A stretch of DNA of 64,000 nt from Brevirhabdus sp. (GTDB lineage Bacteria; Pseudomonadota; Alphaproteobacteria; Rhodobacterales; Rhodobacteraceae): the NCBI GenBank assembly GCA_024637315.1, contig JAGXFH010000031.1, positions 1-64,000 of the forward strand. The letters run 5' to 3'. Under the pieces are notes generated by a model. The model ran no database searches and was not told the DNA's origin. It saw only the letters and a program-made list of their open reading frames with translations. Of the stretch, positions 24,974 through 35,218 are shown one piece after another (within the stretch, counting starts at the first letter, position 1; every line of letters starts with the position of its first letter). The position numbers and the translations under genes are program-made.

Positions 24974-26903
24974 GGCCACTATCAGCCGGCGCGGTATGCT
25001 TGGCGCGACGGCGGGAGGCGCCGCGCTGCTCGGCGCCGGCGGAGGTGCCCGCCTGGCGCTGATGGGCGGAGCCGGCGCGGCAGCGACGGCGGCCGCGACC
25101 ACGAAGGCCGCGGCGGCCACGGGCGCGGCGTCGCTCGCGCCCGGAGAGCTTGACGAATATTACGGCTTCTGGTCCTCGGGACAGTCAGGCGAGTTGCGCA
25201 TCCTCGGCGTGCCGTCCATGCGCGAATTGATGCGCGTACCGGTATTCAACCGCTGCTCGGCAACCGGCTGGGGCCAGACCAACGAGAGCCTCAAGGTCCT
25301 GACCGAAGGAATGCTTCCCGAAACGCGGGACTTCCTGGCTGCGCAGGGCAAGAAGGTCCATGACAATGGCGACCTGCACCACCCGCACATGTCGTTTACC
25401 GAGGGCACCTATGACGGGCGCTACCTGTTCATGAACGACAAGGCAAACACCCGCGTGGCGCGGGTGCGCTGCGACGTGATGAAGTGCGACAAGGTCGTGG
25501 AAATCCCCAACGCCAAGGCGATCCACGGGCTGCGTCCGCAGAAATGGCCGCGCACCGGCTATGTCTTTGCCAATGGCGAGGACGAGGTGCCGATGGTCAA
25601 TGATGGTTCGGTGCTCGACGATCCGTCGAAATACGTGAACTTCTACACCGCGCTCGACGGCGACACGATGGAGATCGCATGGCAGGTCATGGTGTCGGGT
25701 AACCTCGACAACACCGATTGCGACTATCAGGGCAAATATGCCTTCTCGACCTCCTACAATTCGGAAATGGGGATGAACCTGGCGGACATGATGGCGTCCG
25801 AGATGGACCATGTCGTGATCTTCAACCTCGCCGAGATCGAGGCCGGCATCGCCGCTGGTGACTTCATCGAGCTCAACGGCGTCAAGGTGATCGATGGGCG
25901 CAAGGGGCAGAACAAGAATTACACCCGTTACGTCCCGATCCCGAACAGCCCGCACGGCATCAACACCGCACCCGACAAGCAGCATGTCTGCGTTGCGGGC
26001 AAGCTGTCGCCAACCGTGTCGGTTCTGGACGTGACCAAGTTCGATGCGATCTTCGCCGATCCGAACCTCGATCCGCGCTCGGTCGTGGTGGCCGAACCGG
26101 AACTGGGCCTCGGACCGCTTCACACGGCCTATGACGGCAAGGGCAACGCCTTTACCACGCTCTTCCTCGACAGCCAGATCGTGAAGTGGAACATCGAGGA
26201 TGCGATCCGCGCCTATAACGGCGAAAGTGTCGACCCGATCATCGACAAGATCGACGTCGCCTACCAGCCCGGCCACAACTCTACCTCGATGGGCGAAACG
26301 CTTGATGCCGATGGCAAATGGCTGATCTCGATGAACAAGTTCTCGAAGGACCGGTTCCTGAACGTCGGGCCGCTCAAGCCCGAGAACGAACAACTGATCG
26401 ACATCGCCGACGGCGGCATGACGCTTATTCATGACGGTCCGACCTTCGCCGAACCGCATGACAGCATCATCGTCCACCGCTCGATCGTTAATCCGGTGAA
26501 CGTCTGGGACCGAAACGACCCGACGTGGGAGGATGCGCGGAGACAGGCCGAAGCAGATGGGGTGGACCTTGACTGGGGCCATGACGAGCCGATCCGCGAC
26601 GGCAACAAGGTGCGCGTCTACATGCATTCGATGGCGCCGCAGTTCAGCCTGGAAAGCTTCACCGTGAAGCAGGGCGACGAGGTAACGGTCTACGTCACCA
26701 ACTTGGACGACATCGACGATTTGACCCACGGCTTCTGTCTCAACAATCACGGCGTCGCGATGGAGGTCGGGACGCAGGCGACGGCGTCGGTCACCTTTGT
26801 GGCGTCCAAGCCCGGAGTCTACTGGTACTATTGCCAGTGGTTCTGCCACGCGCTCCACATGGAGATGCGCGGACGGATGTTCGTCGAGCCGACGGGAACC
26901 TGA
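24954..26903 (+). CDS. nosZ: Nitrous-oxide reductase, clade I (Tat-exported)
   Basis: This 649-residue periplasmic copper enzyme reduces N2O to N2. The N-terminus carries a Tat signal ([13 protein letters not shown]), the mark of clade I NosZ. The seven-bladed propeller with the CuZ histidines (for example [21 protein letters not shown] and the EPHDSI segment) is followed by a cupredoxin domain with CuA ligands C627, W629, C631, H635 and M638 in [18 protein letters not shown] precedes the start, which lies inside the end of nosR. Ala/Thr/Lys-rich linker residues 40-60 are of low complexity. Confidence 0.97.
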   Translation: MSERESKATISRRGMLGATAGGAALLGAGGGARLALMGGAGAAATAAATTKAAAATGAASLAPGELDEYYGFWSSGQSGELRILGVPSMRELMRVPVFNRCSATGWGQTNESLKVLTEGMLPETRDFLAAQGKKVHDNGDLHHPHMSFTEGTYDGRYLFMNDKANTRVARVRCDVMKCDKVVEIPNAKAIHGLRPQKWPRTGYVFANGEDEVPMVNDGSVLDDPSKYVNFYTALDGDTMEIAWQVMVSGNLDNTDCDYQGKYAFSTSYNSEMGMNLADMMASEMDHVVIFNLAEIEAGIAAGDFIELNGVKVIDGRKGQNKNYTRYVPIPNSPHGINTAPDKQHVCVAGKLSPTVSVLDVTKFDAIFADPNLDPRSVVVAEPELGLGPLHTAYDGKGNAFTTLFLDSQIVKWNIEDAIRAYNGESVDPIIDKIDVAYQPGHNSTSMGETLDADGKWLISMNKFSKDRFLNVGPLKPENEQLIDIADGGMTLIHDGPTFAEPHDSIIVHRSIVNPVNVWDRNDPTWEDARRQAEADGVDLDWGHDEPIRDGNKVRVYMHSMAPQFSLESFTVKQGDEVTVYVTNLDDIDDLTHGFCLNNHGVAMEVGTQATASVTFVASKPGVYWYYCQWFCHALHMEMRGRMFVEPTGT

Positions 26904-26906
26904 ACC

Positions 26907-28247
26907 ATGCGCCTTCGCCCCTGCATCACCATGTTCTGCCTTCTCGCGGCGCTTTCCAGCACTGCGGGCGCGGGCGAGTTGCGCGTGGAAACCGGGCCGG
27001 GGCGCCTTGCAGATGCCGTCGCCGGGGCCGACCCCGGCGATGTGCTGATCCTCGCACCGGGCCGCCATGATGGCCCGGTGACAATCACCCGCCGCCTAAC
27101 AATCGACGGCGGGGGCGCGGCGTTGATCGACGGCGGCGGCCGGGGCAGCGTGATCACGGTGGACGCATCCGGAGTAGCGGTGCGGGGTCTTGAGATCATC
27201 GGCTCGGGCTCGTCGCACGAAACCATTGACGCGGGTGTGACGTTGACAGCTGAGGCGACCGGCGCGCGGATCGAAGACAACCGCATTCTCGGCAATCTCT
27301 ACGGCGTCGACATCCACGGCGCCAAAAACAGCCTGGTCGCCCGAAACGAGATCGTCGGGCGGCAGGACCACCGGATGAACGATCGCGGCAACGGGGTCTA
27401 TGTCTGGAACGCGCCCGGCGCGGTGGTCGAAGACAACGACATCCGCTACGGCCGCGATGGCATCTTTACCAATGTCTCGCGCGACAACATCTTCCGCAAC
27501 AACCTGTTTCGCGACCTGCGTTTCGCCGTGCACTACATGTATACGAACAACAGCGAGGTGTCCGGCAACGTGTCGATCGGCAATCACCTGGGCTATGCCT
27601 TGATGTATGCAAACCGGATCACGGTGCGGAACAACCTGTCGCTTGGGGACCGCAGCCATGGCGTGATGCTGAACTACGCCAACAACGCCGACGTGGTCGG
27701 CAATCTCGTCCGCGGCGGAGCCGAGAAGTGTACGTTCATCTACAACGCCCACAAGAATCTGATCGCGGGTAACCGGTTCGAGGGCTGTGACATCGGAATT
27801 CACTTCACTGCGGGATCCGAACGCAACGCGCTGACGGGCAATGCCTTTCTCGGCAATCGGACACAGGTGAAATACGTCGGTACGCGCAATGTCGAATGGA
27901 GCCTCGACGGCACCGGCAACTTCTGGTCGGATCATACCGTCTTTGATCTCGACGGCGACGGGCGGGCCGACAGCCCGTTCCGACCAAACGACCTGATGGA
28001 CCATATTCTCTGGTCGCAGCCGGCCGCGTCACTACTTCTGGGCTCTCCCGCCGTCCAGCTTATCCGCTGGAGCCAATCAAGTTTTCCCGCCACGCTGCCC
28101 GGCGGCGTCGTGGACAGCCATCCCCTGACCGCACCGCCCGTGATCGCGGTGCCCCCTCATATCGCCGCGCTCGAGGCCGAAAGCAGACCCTCATGGCGGC
28201 AACAAGGATACGAAAATGACGGCCTTGATCCTCTCGCAAGTCACTAA
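26907..28247 (+). CDS. nosD: Periplasmic copper-site maturation protein NosD
   Basis: This 446-residue protein has a signal peptide (MRLRPCITMFCLLAALSS) and a right-handed beta-helix. The repeats are visible as recurring NNxxx and G-N turns in IEDNRI, VEDNDI, NNLFRDL and VVGNLV. NosD works with the NosFY ABC complex in building the CuZ site of NosZ. It begins four bases after nosZ and overlaps nosF by 32 bases. Confidence 0.93.
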   Translation: MRLRPCITMFCLLAALSSTAGAGELRVETGPGRLADAVAGADPGDVLILAPGRHDGPVTITRRLTIDGGGAALIDGGGRGSVITVDASGVAVRGLEIIGSGSSHETIDAGVTLTAEATGARIEDNRILGNLYGVDIHGAKNSLVARNEIVGRQDHRMNDRGNGVYVWNAPGAVVEDNDIRYGRDGIFTNVSRDNIFRNNLFRDLRFAVHYMYTNNSEVSGNVSIGNHLGYALMYANRITVRNNLSLGDRSHGVMLNYANNADVVGNLVRGGAEKCTFIYNAHKNLIAGNRFEGCDIGIHFTAGSERNALTGNAFLGNRTQVKYVGTRNVEWSLDGTGNFWSDHTVFDLDGDGRADSPFRPNDLMDHILWSQPAASLLLGSPAVQLIRWSQSSFPATLPGGVVDSHPLTAPPVIAVPPHIAALEAESRPSWRQQGYENDGLDPLASH

Positions 28248-29109
28248 GCGCTTCGATCGCACCGCCGCGCTGACCGATGTGACGCTATCGGTAGCGCCCG
28301 GCGAGCGCGTGGCGTTGCTGGGTCACAACGGTGCGGGCAAGTCCACGCTGATGAAGATCGTGCTCGGCCTGATCCCTGCCGATGGCGGCCGCATCGACGT
28401 GCTCGGGGTGGCCCCCGGCAGCCCCGCCGCGCGGGCCAATGTGGCATACCTGCCCGAGAACGCAGCCTTCCACCCCTCGCTTACCGGCGAGGAGCAGATC
28501 GGCCTTTTCCTGCGGCTGAGAGGCGAACCGGCAGGCAAGGCTGGCGAACTGCTCGACAGGGTCGGGCTTGGCGATGCCGCGCGCCGCCGGATCGGCACCT
28601 ATTCCAAGGGGATGCGTCAGCGCGTCGGACTTGCCCAGGCGCTGATCGGGCGGCCGAGGCTTCTGGTTCTCGACGAGCCGACGAGCGGGCTCGACCCGGT
28701 GTCGCGGCGCGAATTCTACGGCATTCTGGACCGCCTTGCCGCCGATGGCGCGGCAATCCTTCTGTCGAGCCACGCGCTGACCGAGGTCGAGGCCCGGACC
28801 GACCGGATCGTGATCCTCTCGAACGGTGTCGTGGTCGCCGACGACACGCTTGCCGGATTGCGTCGCCGGGCCGCGCTGCCGACCCGTATCCAGATTTCGG
28901 CGCGACCCGGAGCCGCAGATGCCGTGGCGCGCGAACTTACAGCCGGGCGGCGCAACGGCGTGATGGTCGATCTCGTTTGCGCGGCGGACAAGAAGCTGGC
29001 GCATCTGGGCAGCATCGCCGCGATGAGCGACATGATCGAGGATGTCGACGTGATCCCGCCAAGCCTCGAGGATATCTATGACCACTACAGCCGGAGGACT
29101 CTATCATGA
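28216..29109 (+). CDS. nosF: NosF, ABC transporter ATPase for NosZ maturation
   Basis: This 297-residue ATP-binding subunit has Walker A GHNGAGKST (36-44), the ABC signature YSKGMRQRV and Walker B LLVLDEPTSGLDP. It partners with NosY and NosD in the copper-site maturation complex. The start overlaps the end of nosD; its stop overlaps the nosY start (ATGA). The C-terminal ~80 residues are the variable domain seen in NosF. Confidence 0.95.
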   Translation: MTALILSQVTKRFDRTAALTDVTLSVAPGERVALLGHNGAGKSTLMKIVLGLIPADGGRIDVLGVAPGSPAARANVAYLPENAAFHPSLTGEEQIGLFLRLRGEPAGKAGELLDRVGLGDAARRRIGTYSKGMRQRVGLAQALIGRPRLLVLDEPTSGLDPVSRREFYGILDRLAADGAAILLSSHALTEVEARTDRIVILSNGVVVADDTLAGLRRRAALPTRIQISARPGAADAVARELTAGRRNGVMVDLVCAADKKLAHLGSIAAMSDMIEDVDVIPPSLEDIYDHYSRRTLS

Positions 29110-29927
29110 CCGCCATCCTTGGGCTCGCCGCCTGCGAATTCCGCATCGCGCTGCGCAACCGCTGGGTTGCCATCGCGGTGGCGATGATGGCGGTCTTCGC
29201 GCTGGTTCTGTCGGCGGCCGGCAGCGCGCCCACCGGCGAGGTTGGCGCCGATCGGCTATCGGTCACCGTCGCCAGCCTGACAAGTCTTGCCGTCTATCTC
29301 GTGCCACTGCTGGCGCTGCTGATGGCCTTCGATGCCGTGGCGGGCGAAATCGAACGGGGAACGTTGCCACTTTTGCTGACCTACCCGGCCTCTCGCGGGC
29401 GCATTCTTGCGGGCAAGGCGATAGCGCATCTGGCCACACTGGCGCTGGCGCTTGCCGTCGGCTATGGATCTGCCGCCGCGGCGGCGTTCGCGGTCGACCC
29501 GGCAGCGGCGAACGGTCTTCCGGCGCTCTTGCGGCTGTTCTGGTCCTCGCTCCTGCTCGGGGCAAGTTTCCTTGGCCTCGGCTATGCGCTTTCGGCCGTC
29601 GCCCGGCGGCCGGGAGCGGCGGCAGGCCTTGCGATCGGGGTCTGGCTGGTGATGATCGTGCTTTATGATCTGGGCCTTCTGGCGGCGATTGTGGCCGACG
29701 GGGGCGGCCCTTTTACCACCGGCGTGTTCCCATGGCTTCTGCTTGCCAATCCTGCGGATGCGTTCCGCCTGTTCAACCTTGCCGCGTCAGAAGCGACGAC
29801 CGCCGCCGCCGGTATCGGCGGTGCGGCAAACGCGATTCCGGCCATGCAGGCGCTTGCCTCGGTCGCGCTGTGGCCTTTCCTGGCCTTTGGCCTCGCGCTC
29901 TTCGCGCTTCGGAAGGTGACTCCATGA
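29106..29927 (+). CDS. nosY: NosY, ABC transporter permease for NosZ maturation
   Basis: This 273-residue membrane protein has about six hydrophobic segments, the ABC-2 permease type. Known family sequence blocks are visible: DAVAGEIERGTLPLLLTYP and RGRILAGKA. It forms the channel-like part of the NosDFY complex. It overlaps nosF and nosL by four bases each (ATGA), so the set is translationally coupled. Confidence 0.94.
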   Translation: MTAILGLAACEFRIALRNRWVAIAVAMMAVFALVLSAAGSAPTGEVGADRLSVTVASLTSLAVYLVPLLALLMAFDAVAGEIERGTLPLLLTYPASRGRILAGKAIAHLATLALALAVGYGSAAAAAFAVDPAAANGLPALLRLFWSSLLLGASFLGLGYALSAVARRPGAAAGLAIGVWLVMIVLYDLGLLAAIVADGGGPFTTGVFPWLLLANPADAFRLFNLAASEATTAAAGIGGAANAIPAMQALASVALWPFLAFGLALFALRKVTP

Positions 29928-30493
29928 AACACCTGATCCTTGTCGTCGCCTGCTGCGCTGTCCTCAGCGCCTGCAAGGAGGAGGTCGCCGCCGGCCGGCC
30001 CGTCGCTGTTGCGATGACCGAGGGAGCGCTTGGCCATTACTGCCAGATGAGCCTGGTCGAGCATCCCGGTCCAAAGGGGCAGATCCACCTGGACGGGCTG
30101 GACGCACCGATCTTCTTCAGCCAGGTGCGGGATGCCATAGCCTATTTGCGGATGCCCGAGCAGAGCCACGCCATCGCCGCCGTCTACGTCAACGACATGG
30201 CCGCGGCGCCAAGCTGGGAAGAGCCCGGCGCCGAAAACTGGATCGCCGCTGAAGACGCACTTTTCGTCGTCGGCTCTTCAGTGGCCGGCGGCATGGGGGC
30301 GCCGGAACTGGTGCCCTTCTCGGACCGGGCCGCGGCAGCAGCTTTTGCGGCGCAGAATGGCGGGCAAGTGCGCGAGTTGGCCGGGATTTCCGATGCCGAG
30401 GTTCTGGCGCCCGCCAGCGCAGACCCGGATCCAGCAGCGACCGACGATTTCCGCGATCGGCTAAAGGCGCTTTCCGACGAAAGGCAGGGATAG
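29924..30493 (+). CDS. nosL: NosL, periplasmic copper chaperone lipoprotein
   Basis: This 189-residue lipoprotein has the lipobox LSAC (Cys17) after MKHLILVVACCAV. The copper-binding motif GHYCQM (Cys40, Met42) is kept. NosL delivers Cu(I) to the NosDFY complex for NosZ maturation. The start overlaps the nosY stop. The tail after residue ~155 is Asp/Ala/Pro-rich and probably disordered. Confidence 0.95.
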   Translation: MKHLILVVACCAVLSACKEEVAAGRPVAVAMTEGALGHYCQMSLVEHPGPKGQIHLDGLDAPIFFSQVRDAIAYLRMPEQSHAIAAVYVNDMAAAPSWEEPGAENWIAAEDALFVVGSSVAGGMGAPELVPFSDRAAAAAFAAQNGGQVRELAGISDAEVLAPASADPDPAATDDFRDRLKALSDERQG

Positions 30494-30494
30494 G

Positions 30495-31430
30495 ATGACC
30501 CCGATGAACAGACGCCGCTTCCTTGCGATCACCGCAGGCGCCCTTGCCGCCGGCAACCTCGCCGATGCGGCGCCGGTGCGGCAATGGACTCACAGCGCGC
30601 TGGGGGCACGGGTTACCCTGACCCTCGCGCATCCCGATGGCGACGGGATCGCGCGGCGGGCATTCGCCGAGATCGACCGGCTGGAAGACATCTTCAGCCT
30701 CTATCGCGGCACATCGGCACTGGCGCGGCTCAACGCCATGGGATCGCTTGCGGCCCCGCCCTTCGAGCTTCTGGAATGCTTGGGACTTTGCGGAACCGCG
30801 CACCGCGCGACCGCGGGCCTGTTCGATCCCACGGTTCAGCCGCTCTGGGCGCTTTATGCATCCAGCCACGCTGCGGGCCACGCGCCCGATTCGGCGCAGA
30901 TCGCCGGGGTCCTCCGCGCCACAGGCTGGTCGGGCGTTACCGCAAGCGCCGACCAGATCACGCTTCGGCCCGGAATGGCGCTGACGCTCAACGGTGTGGC
31001 GCAAGGCTATGTCGCAGATCGGGTGGCGGCACGTCTTCGAGCCGAGGGACTTTCGGACGTCCTGGTCGATACCGGCGAACTTCACGCCATCGGCGGCGAC
31101 TGGCCGGTAGCGCTTGACGCGGGCGGTGCGACCCCGGCCGGCGAGGTTTCGTTGCGCGACACCGCGCTTGCCAGTTCCGCGCCGCTTGGCACCGTCTTTG
31201 ACGCCGAAGGCCGGGTCGGGCACATCCTCGATCCCCGAACTGGCATCCCTGCAGCGCCGCGCTGGCGCTTGATCAGTGTTACTGCCCCGCGCGCAGCTCT
31301 GGCGGACGCGCTGAGTACCGCGATGGTGCTTATGGATGAGGTGCAGATCACGCGGACGCTCGAGGTGTTCCCGGATGCGCGCCTGGTCGCAGCCGTGTCC
31401 GGGTCCAGCCTGAGCAGAAGCAGCGACTGA
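30495..31430 (+). CDS. nosX: NosX, ApbE-family FAD:protein FMN transferase
   Basis: A 311-residue ApbE-like protein with an N-terminal Tat-type signal (MNRRRFLAITAGALAAG). NosX attaches FMN to the Thr of NosR. The family core is clear: RLEDIFSLYR, then GLFDPTVQPLW, GMALTLNGVAQGYVAD, and the late HILDPRTGIP and DALSTAMVLM motifs, with Asp residues for Mg2+ binding. It is the last gene of the nos operon, one base after nosL. Nothing recognisable follows for 900 bases. Confidence 0.94.
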   Translation: MTPMNRRRFLAITAGALAAGNLADAAPVRQWTHSALGARVTLTLAHPDGDGIARRAFAEIDRLEDIFSLYRGTSALARLNAMGSLAAPPFELLECLGLCGTAHRATAGLFDPTVQPLWALYASSHAAGHAPDSAQIAGVLRATGWSGVTASADQITLRPGMALTLNGVAQGYVADRVAARLRAEGLSDVLVDTGELHAIGGDWPVALDAGGATPAGEVSLRDTALASSAPLGTVFDAEGRVGHILDPRTGIPAAPRWRLISVTAPRAALADALSTAMVLMDEVQITRTLEVFPDARLVAAVSGSSLSRSSD

Positions 31431-32346
31431 GGCGAGGATGGTTGCGTGCTGGGTCCGCGCCACAAGGCCAGAGGGTATTCGGTGCCGCGGCCGACCGAAC
31501 CGAACTGCGCCCCGACCACCGGATAGCCCGAAGCGACACTCGGCAGAGCCGGATCAAGGCCAGCTACACGACCTCTCCGCCGGTCGACCCGCCGGAACGG
31601 TGACCGGCGGACATCACGCAAACTGAATCGAGCCCAGCACCCCCGGACACCAGCCGACAATAGCATGCCGCCCGGGCCCGATTGGCCCCCCGCCACCATG
31701 AGATTGTTACTCCGGCAGAGCCCGGACCGGGACGGTATGGTCAGGTCCTTGCGTACCATCATCGCCCCCGCATTCGGGGCACAGTAGCATTCGAGGATCT
31801 GGCGGTTGGCCGCCTAACCCCCGGTCGCGATCACGACCACCCGTCCGCGGGTATCTCTCACGCCGTCAGCATCCACGGCCCATACGCAAGCGGCGGCGCC
31901 GCGATCGTCCAGGATCAACTATTGGGCCTACGTCTGGAACCTGCGCTCGGCCAACGCGGAGAGCATGGCTCACGACGGACTGGAACTGGATCGCCGGAAT
32001 GTCAAAGCGGCAGGGTATCGGCTGACCTCGAAATCCGGACGTTTGACAAGTTCGTCCGGACGGGTTGTCGTTCACCGGCACCGGCCCCAAGCCGATTTTA
32101 TCTGACAGTTCCCCCTTCGAGCATGCCCGCTTCCCACACCGCCCATGGCGGCCAACCGACCGGCAGGGCAGAAAGCTGCTTGAGTCAGCCTAAAAACTGT
32201 CCAAGGATCAGGGCCAGATCATTCTGCGGGAAGCCGGTGCTCCGACGATGTAAGTCTGCGGGTCGCTTTTCCGATGAAGCGTTTTACATCCCGTCGACCG
32301 CTCGCTATCCAGAGCGGAAATAAGACGGGACAACGGGGACGGATCA
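31431..32346. other. Long gap without a convincing gene, possible decayed coding sequence
   Basis: These 916 bases hold open frames on both strands, but none combines a ribosome site with a recognisable product. The base composition is coding-like. A ~35-codon stretch on the minus strand around 31800-31925 has the look of a protein end (VWAVDADGVRDTRGRVVVIA). Frames around 31920-32090 on the plus strand also look protein-like. Decay of one or more genes, or transfer of a fragment, would explain this; no family is named. Confidence 0.4.
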
Positions 32347-35217
32347 ATGGGCGACGGGGGAAACTTCCTGATCGTGATAGCGTTGCTGCCCTTCATCGGC
32401 GCGCTTTTGCCAGGGCTGATGATTCGGGCCGGACGAACGGCCTGTGCGATCTTTACCGCGCTTCCGACTGCGCTTGCCCTCACGCTTGTCCTGATCCTTG
32501 CGCCCGCGGTGATGCGGGGCGAAGTGATCCAGGCGGAACTGGAATGGCTGCCGCAACTGGGCCTGTCGGCCTCGTTCTTCCTCGACGGACTCGGACTGCT
32601 CTTTGCGGGCATGATCCTGGGCGTGGGGCTGCTGATCACGCTCTATGCCCGCTTCTACCTATCGGGCGAGGATCCGATGGGCCAGTTCTACACCTTTCTG
32701 CTGCTCTTTCAGGGGGCGATGCTGGGGATCGTGCTGTCGGACAACATCCTGCTTCTCTTGATCTTCTGGGAACTGACCTCGCTGTCCTCGTTCCTGCTGA
32801 TCGGATACTGGAAGCATCTTCCCGAAGGCCGTCAGGGCGCCCGCATTGCGCTGGCTGTGACCGGCGGGGGCGGACTGGCGATGATCGGCGGACTTCTGAT
32901 CCTGGGCAATATCGCGGGCAGCTACAATCTGACCGACATCCTGAGACAGGGTGACGCGATCCGCGCCTCGGAATGGTATCATCTGGCGTTGGTGCTGATC
33001 CTGCTTGGCGCCTTCACCAAGTCGGCGCAATTTCCGTTCCACTTCTGGCTGCCGCATGCGATGGCCGCCCCGACGCCGGTGTCCGCCTATCTACATTCGG
33101 CAACGATGGTTAAGGCGGGCGTGTTCCTGATGGCGCGGATGTGGCCGGTCCTCGCGGGGACCGAAGCCTGGTTCTACATCGTCTCTACCACGGGACTGAT
33201 CACCATGATTCTCGGCGCGGCAATCGCGCTGTTCAAAGATGATCTGAAGGCGCTTCTTGCCTATTCGACCGTGAGTCATCTGGGCTTGCTGACGATGCTT
33301 CTGGGCTTCGGCACGAAGTTGGCCGCGATTGTCGCGGTTTTCCACATCATCAACCACCTGACCTTCAAGGCCGCCCTGTTCATGACCGCCGGCATCATCG
33401 ACCACGAGGCTCACACTCGGGACATCAAGCGGCTTGGCGGGCTGCGGCATCTGATGCCGGTCACCTTCGTTATCGGCACCATCGGTGCGCTGTCGATGGC
33501 GGGCATTCCGCTTTTCAACGGATTTCTGACAAAAGAGATGATGCTCGAAGAGGCTGCGCATACGGTCTGGGCGGGCAGCCATCTGGCCCTGCCCGTTCTG
33601 GCGACCCTGGGGGCGCTTCTGTCGGTCGCCTATTCCTTCCGCTTCATCTCCCATGTCTTCCTCGGACCGGTACGGGACGACTATCCGCACAAACCCCATG
33701 ATCCGCCATTCGGAATGTGGGCGGCGCCGGCGCTGCTTGTGGTGCTGGTGATCGTGATCGGCATCCTTCCCGCCGCGATCGCAGGGCCGCTTGTCGCCGT
33801 CGCCGGAGGCGCCGTCATCGGCGGCGGAGAGCTGCCCTACTATTCGCTCAAGATCTGGCACGGGATCACCCCGGCGCTGTTCATGTCGGTTATCGCGGTC
33901 GCCGGCGGCGCGATTGTGCTCTGGCTGCATAGGCCGCTCGATCGGGTCTGGATCACGGCGCCAAGGCCGGAAGCGAAGGTGATCTTCGACCGCCTGATTG
34001 CCGGATCGGTCACGATATCGCGGGCGATAACGGAGGGAACCCACAACGGTGCGATCAGCCGGTACCTTGCGATCTTCGTGGTCACTTCGGTACTGCTGGG
34101 CGCCCTGGCTTTCGCCGGCGGAGGGCTTGGCGCGCCGACGCGCGAGCTGTTGCCGGTGCCCCCGATCTTCGCGGTCGGCTGGATCATGTTGATCGTCGCG
34201 ACGCTTCTGGTCGCGACCCTGCACCGCCAACGGTTCCAGGCCCTTGTTCTGATCGGGATCATCGGGCTGATGGTCTCTGCAGGATTCGTTTATCTCTCGG
34301 CTCCGGACCTGGCGCTGACGCAGATCTCGGTCGAGACGGTGACGATCATGCTGCTTTTGCTTGCGCTGCACTTTCTGCCAAAGACAACGCCGGTCGAAAG
34401 CCCGGTCAGTCTTCGCCTGCGCGATGCGGTCATCGCCATGACGGCCGGAGGCGGTGTCGCCGGGCTGGCCTACGCGTTTCTTTTGCGTGATGTCGGCACG
34501 ATCTCGGACTATCACCTTGCCAACAGCTACGAAGGCGGCGGCGGCACCAATGTCGTCAACGTCATTCTCGTCGATTTCCGCGGTTACGATACATATGGCG
34601 AGATCATCGTCCTGGGAATCGCCGGCCTTATCATCTTTGCACTGATGGAAGCACTGCTGGACGGGCCGGCCGCGCGCCGGCTGCGCAATACCGACTATTC
34701 ACAGAACCGCTCGCGCGACAGGCACCCGCTGATGATGGTGGTCGCGACGCGGGTGATGATGCCGATCGCCGTCGTCGTCGGGATCTATATCTTCCTGCGT
34801 GGCCACAACCAGCCGGGCGGCGGCTTCGTTTCGGGACTTGTCATCGCGGTCGCGCTCTTGATGCAGTACATGGCCTCGGGCTTCGCATGGACGCAGACGC
34901 GCCAAAGGATCGAATACCACACGATGATCGGCTGGGGCGTCATCATCGCGGGTCTGACCGGAGCCGGAGCATGGCTGGCCGGCAAACCGTTCCTGACGAG
35001 CTCCTTCACCTATGTGCATCTGCCGCCGATCGAGGAGTTCGAACTGGCAACCGCGATGCTCTTCGATCTCGGGGTGTTCCTGACGGTGCTCGGCGCTGTG
35101 ATGCTGATGCTCTACAGCCTGTCACGGATCGCGCGCTACGCAGGCGAAACGGTCAACGTCGAACCTATGGACTACGACCCCGCCGACACGATCCAAGTGA
35201 CGAAAGAGGAAGGCTGA
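32347..35217 (+). CDS. mrpA: Monovalent cation/H+ antiporter subunit A, fused to subunit B
   Basis: This 956-residue membrane protein combines MrpA (a NuoL/ND5-like proton channel, residues ~1-560, with SPFLLIGYWK-like and HLIVK-type helices such as HSATMVKAGVFLMARM), a DUF4040 part, and the MrpB domain at the C-terminus (residues ~795-940, FLRGHNQPGGGFVSGL). The fused form is common in proteobacteria (also called PhaA'B). The complex expels Na+ or K+ in exchange for protons, for pH and salt tolerance. It leads a six-gene operon whose genes touch or overlap. Confidence 0.95.
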   Translation: MGDGGNFLIVIALLPFIGALLPGLMIRAGRTACAIFTALPTALALTLVLILAPAVMRGEVIQAELEWLPQLGLSASFFLDGLGLLFAGMILGVGLLITLYARFYLSGEDPMGQFYTFLLLFQGAMLGIVLSDNILLLLIFWELTSLSSFLLIGYWKHLPEGRQGARIALAVTGGGGLAMIGGLLILGNIAGSYNLTDILRQGDAIRASEWYHLALVLILLGAFTKSAQFPFHFWLPHAMAAPTPVSAYLHSATMVKAGVFLMARMWPVLAGTEAWFYIVSTTGLITMILGAAIALFKDDLKALLAYSTVSHLGLLTMLLGFGTKLAAIVAVFHIINHLTFKAALFMTAGIIDHEAHTRDIKRLGGLRHLMPVTFVIGTIGALSMAGIPLFNGFLTKEMMLEEAAHTVWAGSHLALPVLATLGALLSVAYSFRFISHVFLGPVRDDYPHKPHDPPFGMWAAPALLVVLVIVIGILPAAIAGPLVAVAGGAVIGGGELPYYSLKIWHGITPALFMSVIAVAGGAIVLWLHRPLDRVWITAPRPEAKVIFDRLIAGSVTISRAITEGTHNGAISRYLAIFVVTSVLLGALAFAGGGLGAPTRELLPVPPIFAVGWIMLIVATLLVATLHRQRFQALVLIGIIGLMVSAGFVYLSAPDLALTQISVETVTIMLLLLALHFLPKTTPVESPVSLRLRDAVIAMTAGGGVAGLAYAFLLRDVGTISDYHLANSYEGGGGTNVVNVILVDFRGYDTYGEIIVLGIAGLIIFALMEALLDGPAARRLRNTDYSQNRSRDRHPLMMVVATRVMMPIAVVVGIYIFLRGHNQPGGGFVSGLVIAVALLMQYMASGFAWTQTRQRIEYHTMIGWGVIIAGLTGAGAWLAGKPFLTSSFTYVHLPPIEEFELATAMLFDLGVFLTVLGAVMLMLYSLSRIARYAGETVNVEPMDYDPADTIQVTKEEG

Positions 35218-35218
35218 A

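Noticed and set aside
25185-27068. Minus-strand open frame of 627 codons opposite nosZ
   Set aside because: nosZ is unmistakable on the plus strand, and the antisense product is low-complexity His/Asp/Val-rich sequence without a ribosome site.
31800-31925. Minus-strand end of an RND-efflux adaptor-like protein
   Set aside because: Only about 35 codons look suitable, no catalytic or structural motif is decisive, and neighbouring bases do not continue the match.
31682-32323. Plus-strand open frame of 213 codons between nosX and mrpA
   Set aside because: It has no ribosome site, mixed composition and no recognisable domain; other frames in the same stretch look equally protein-like.
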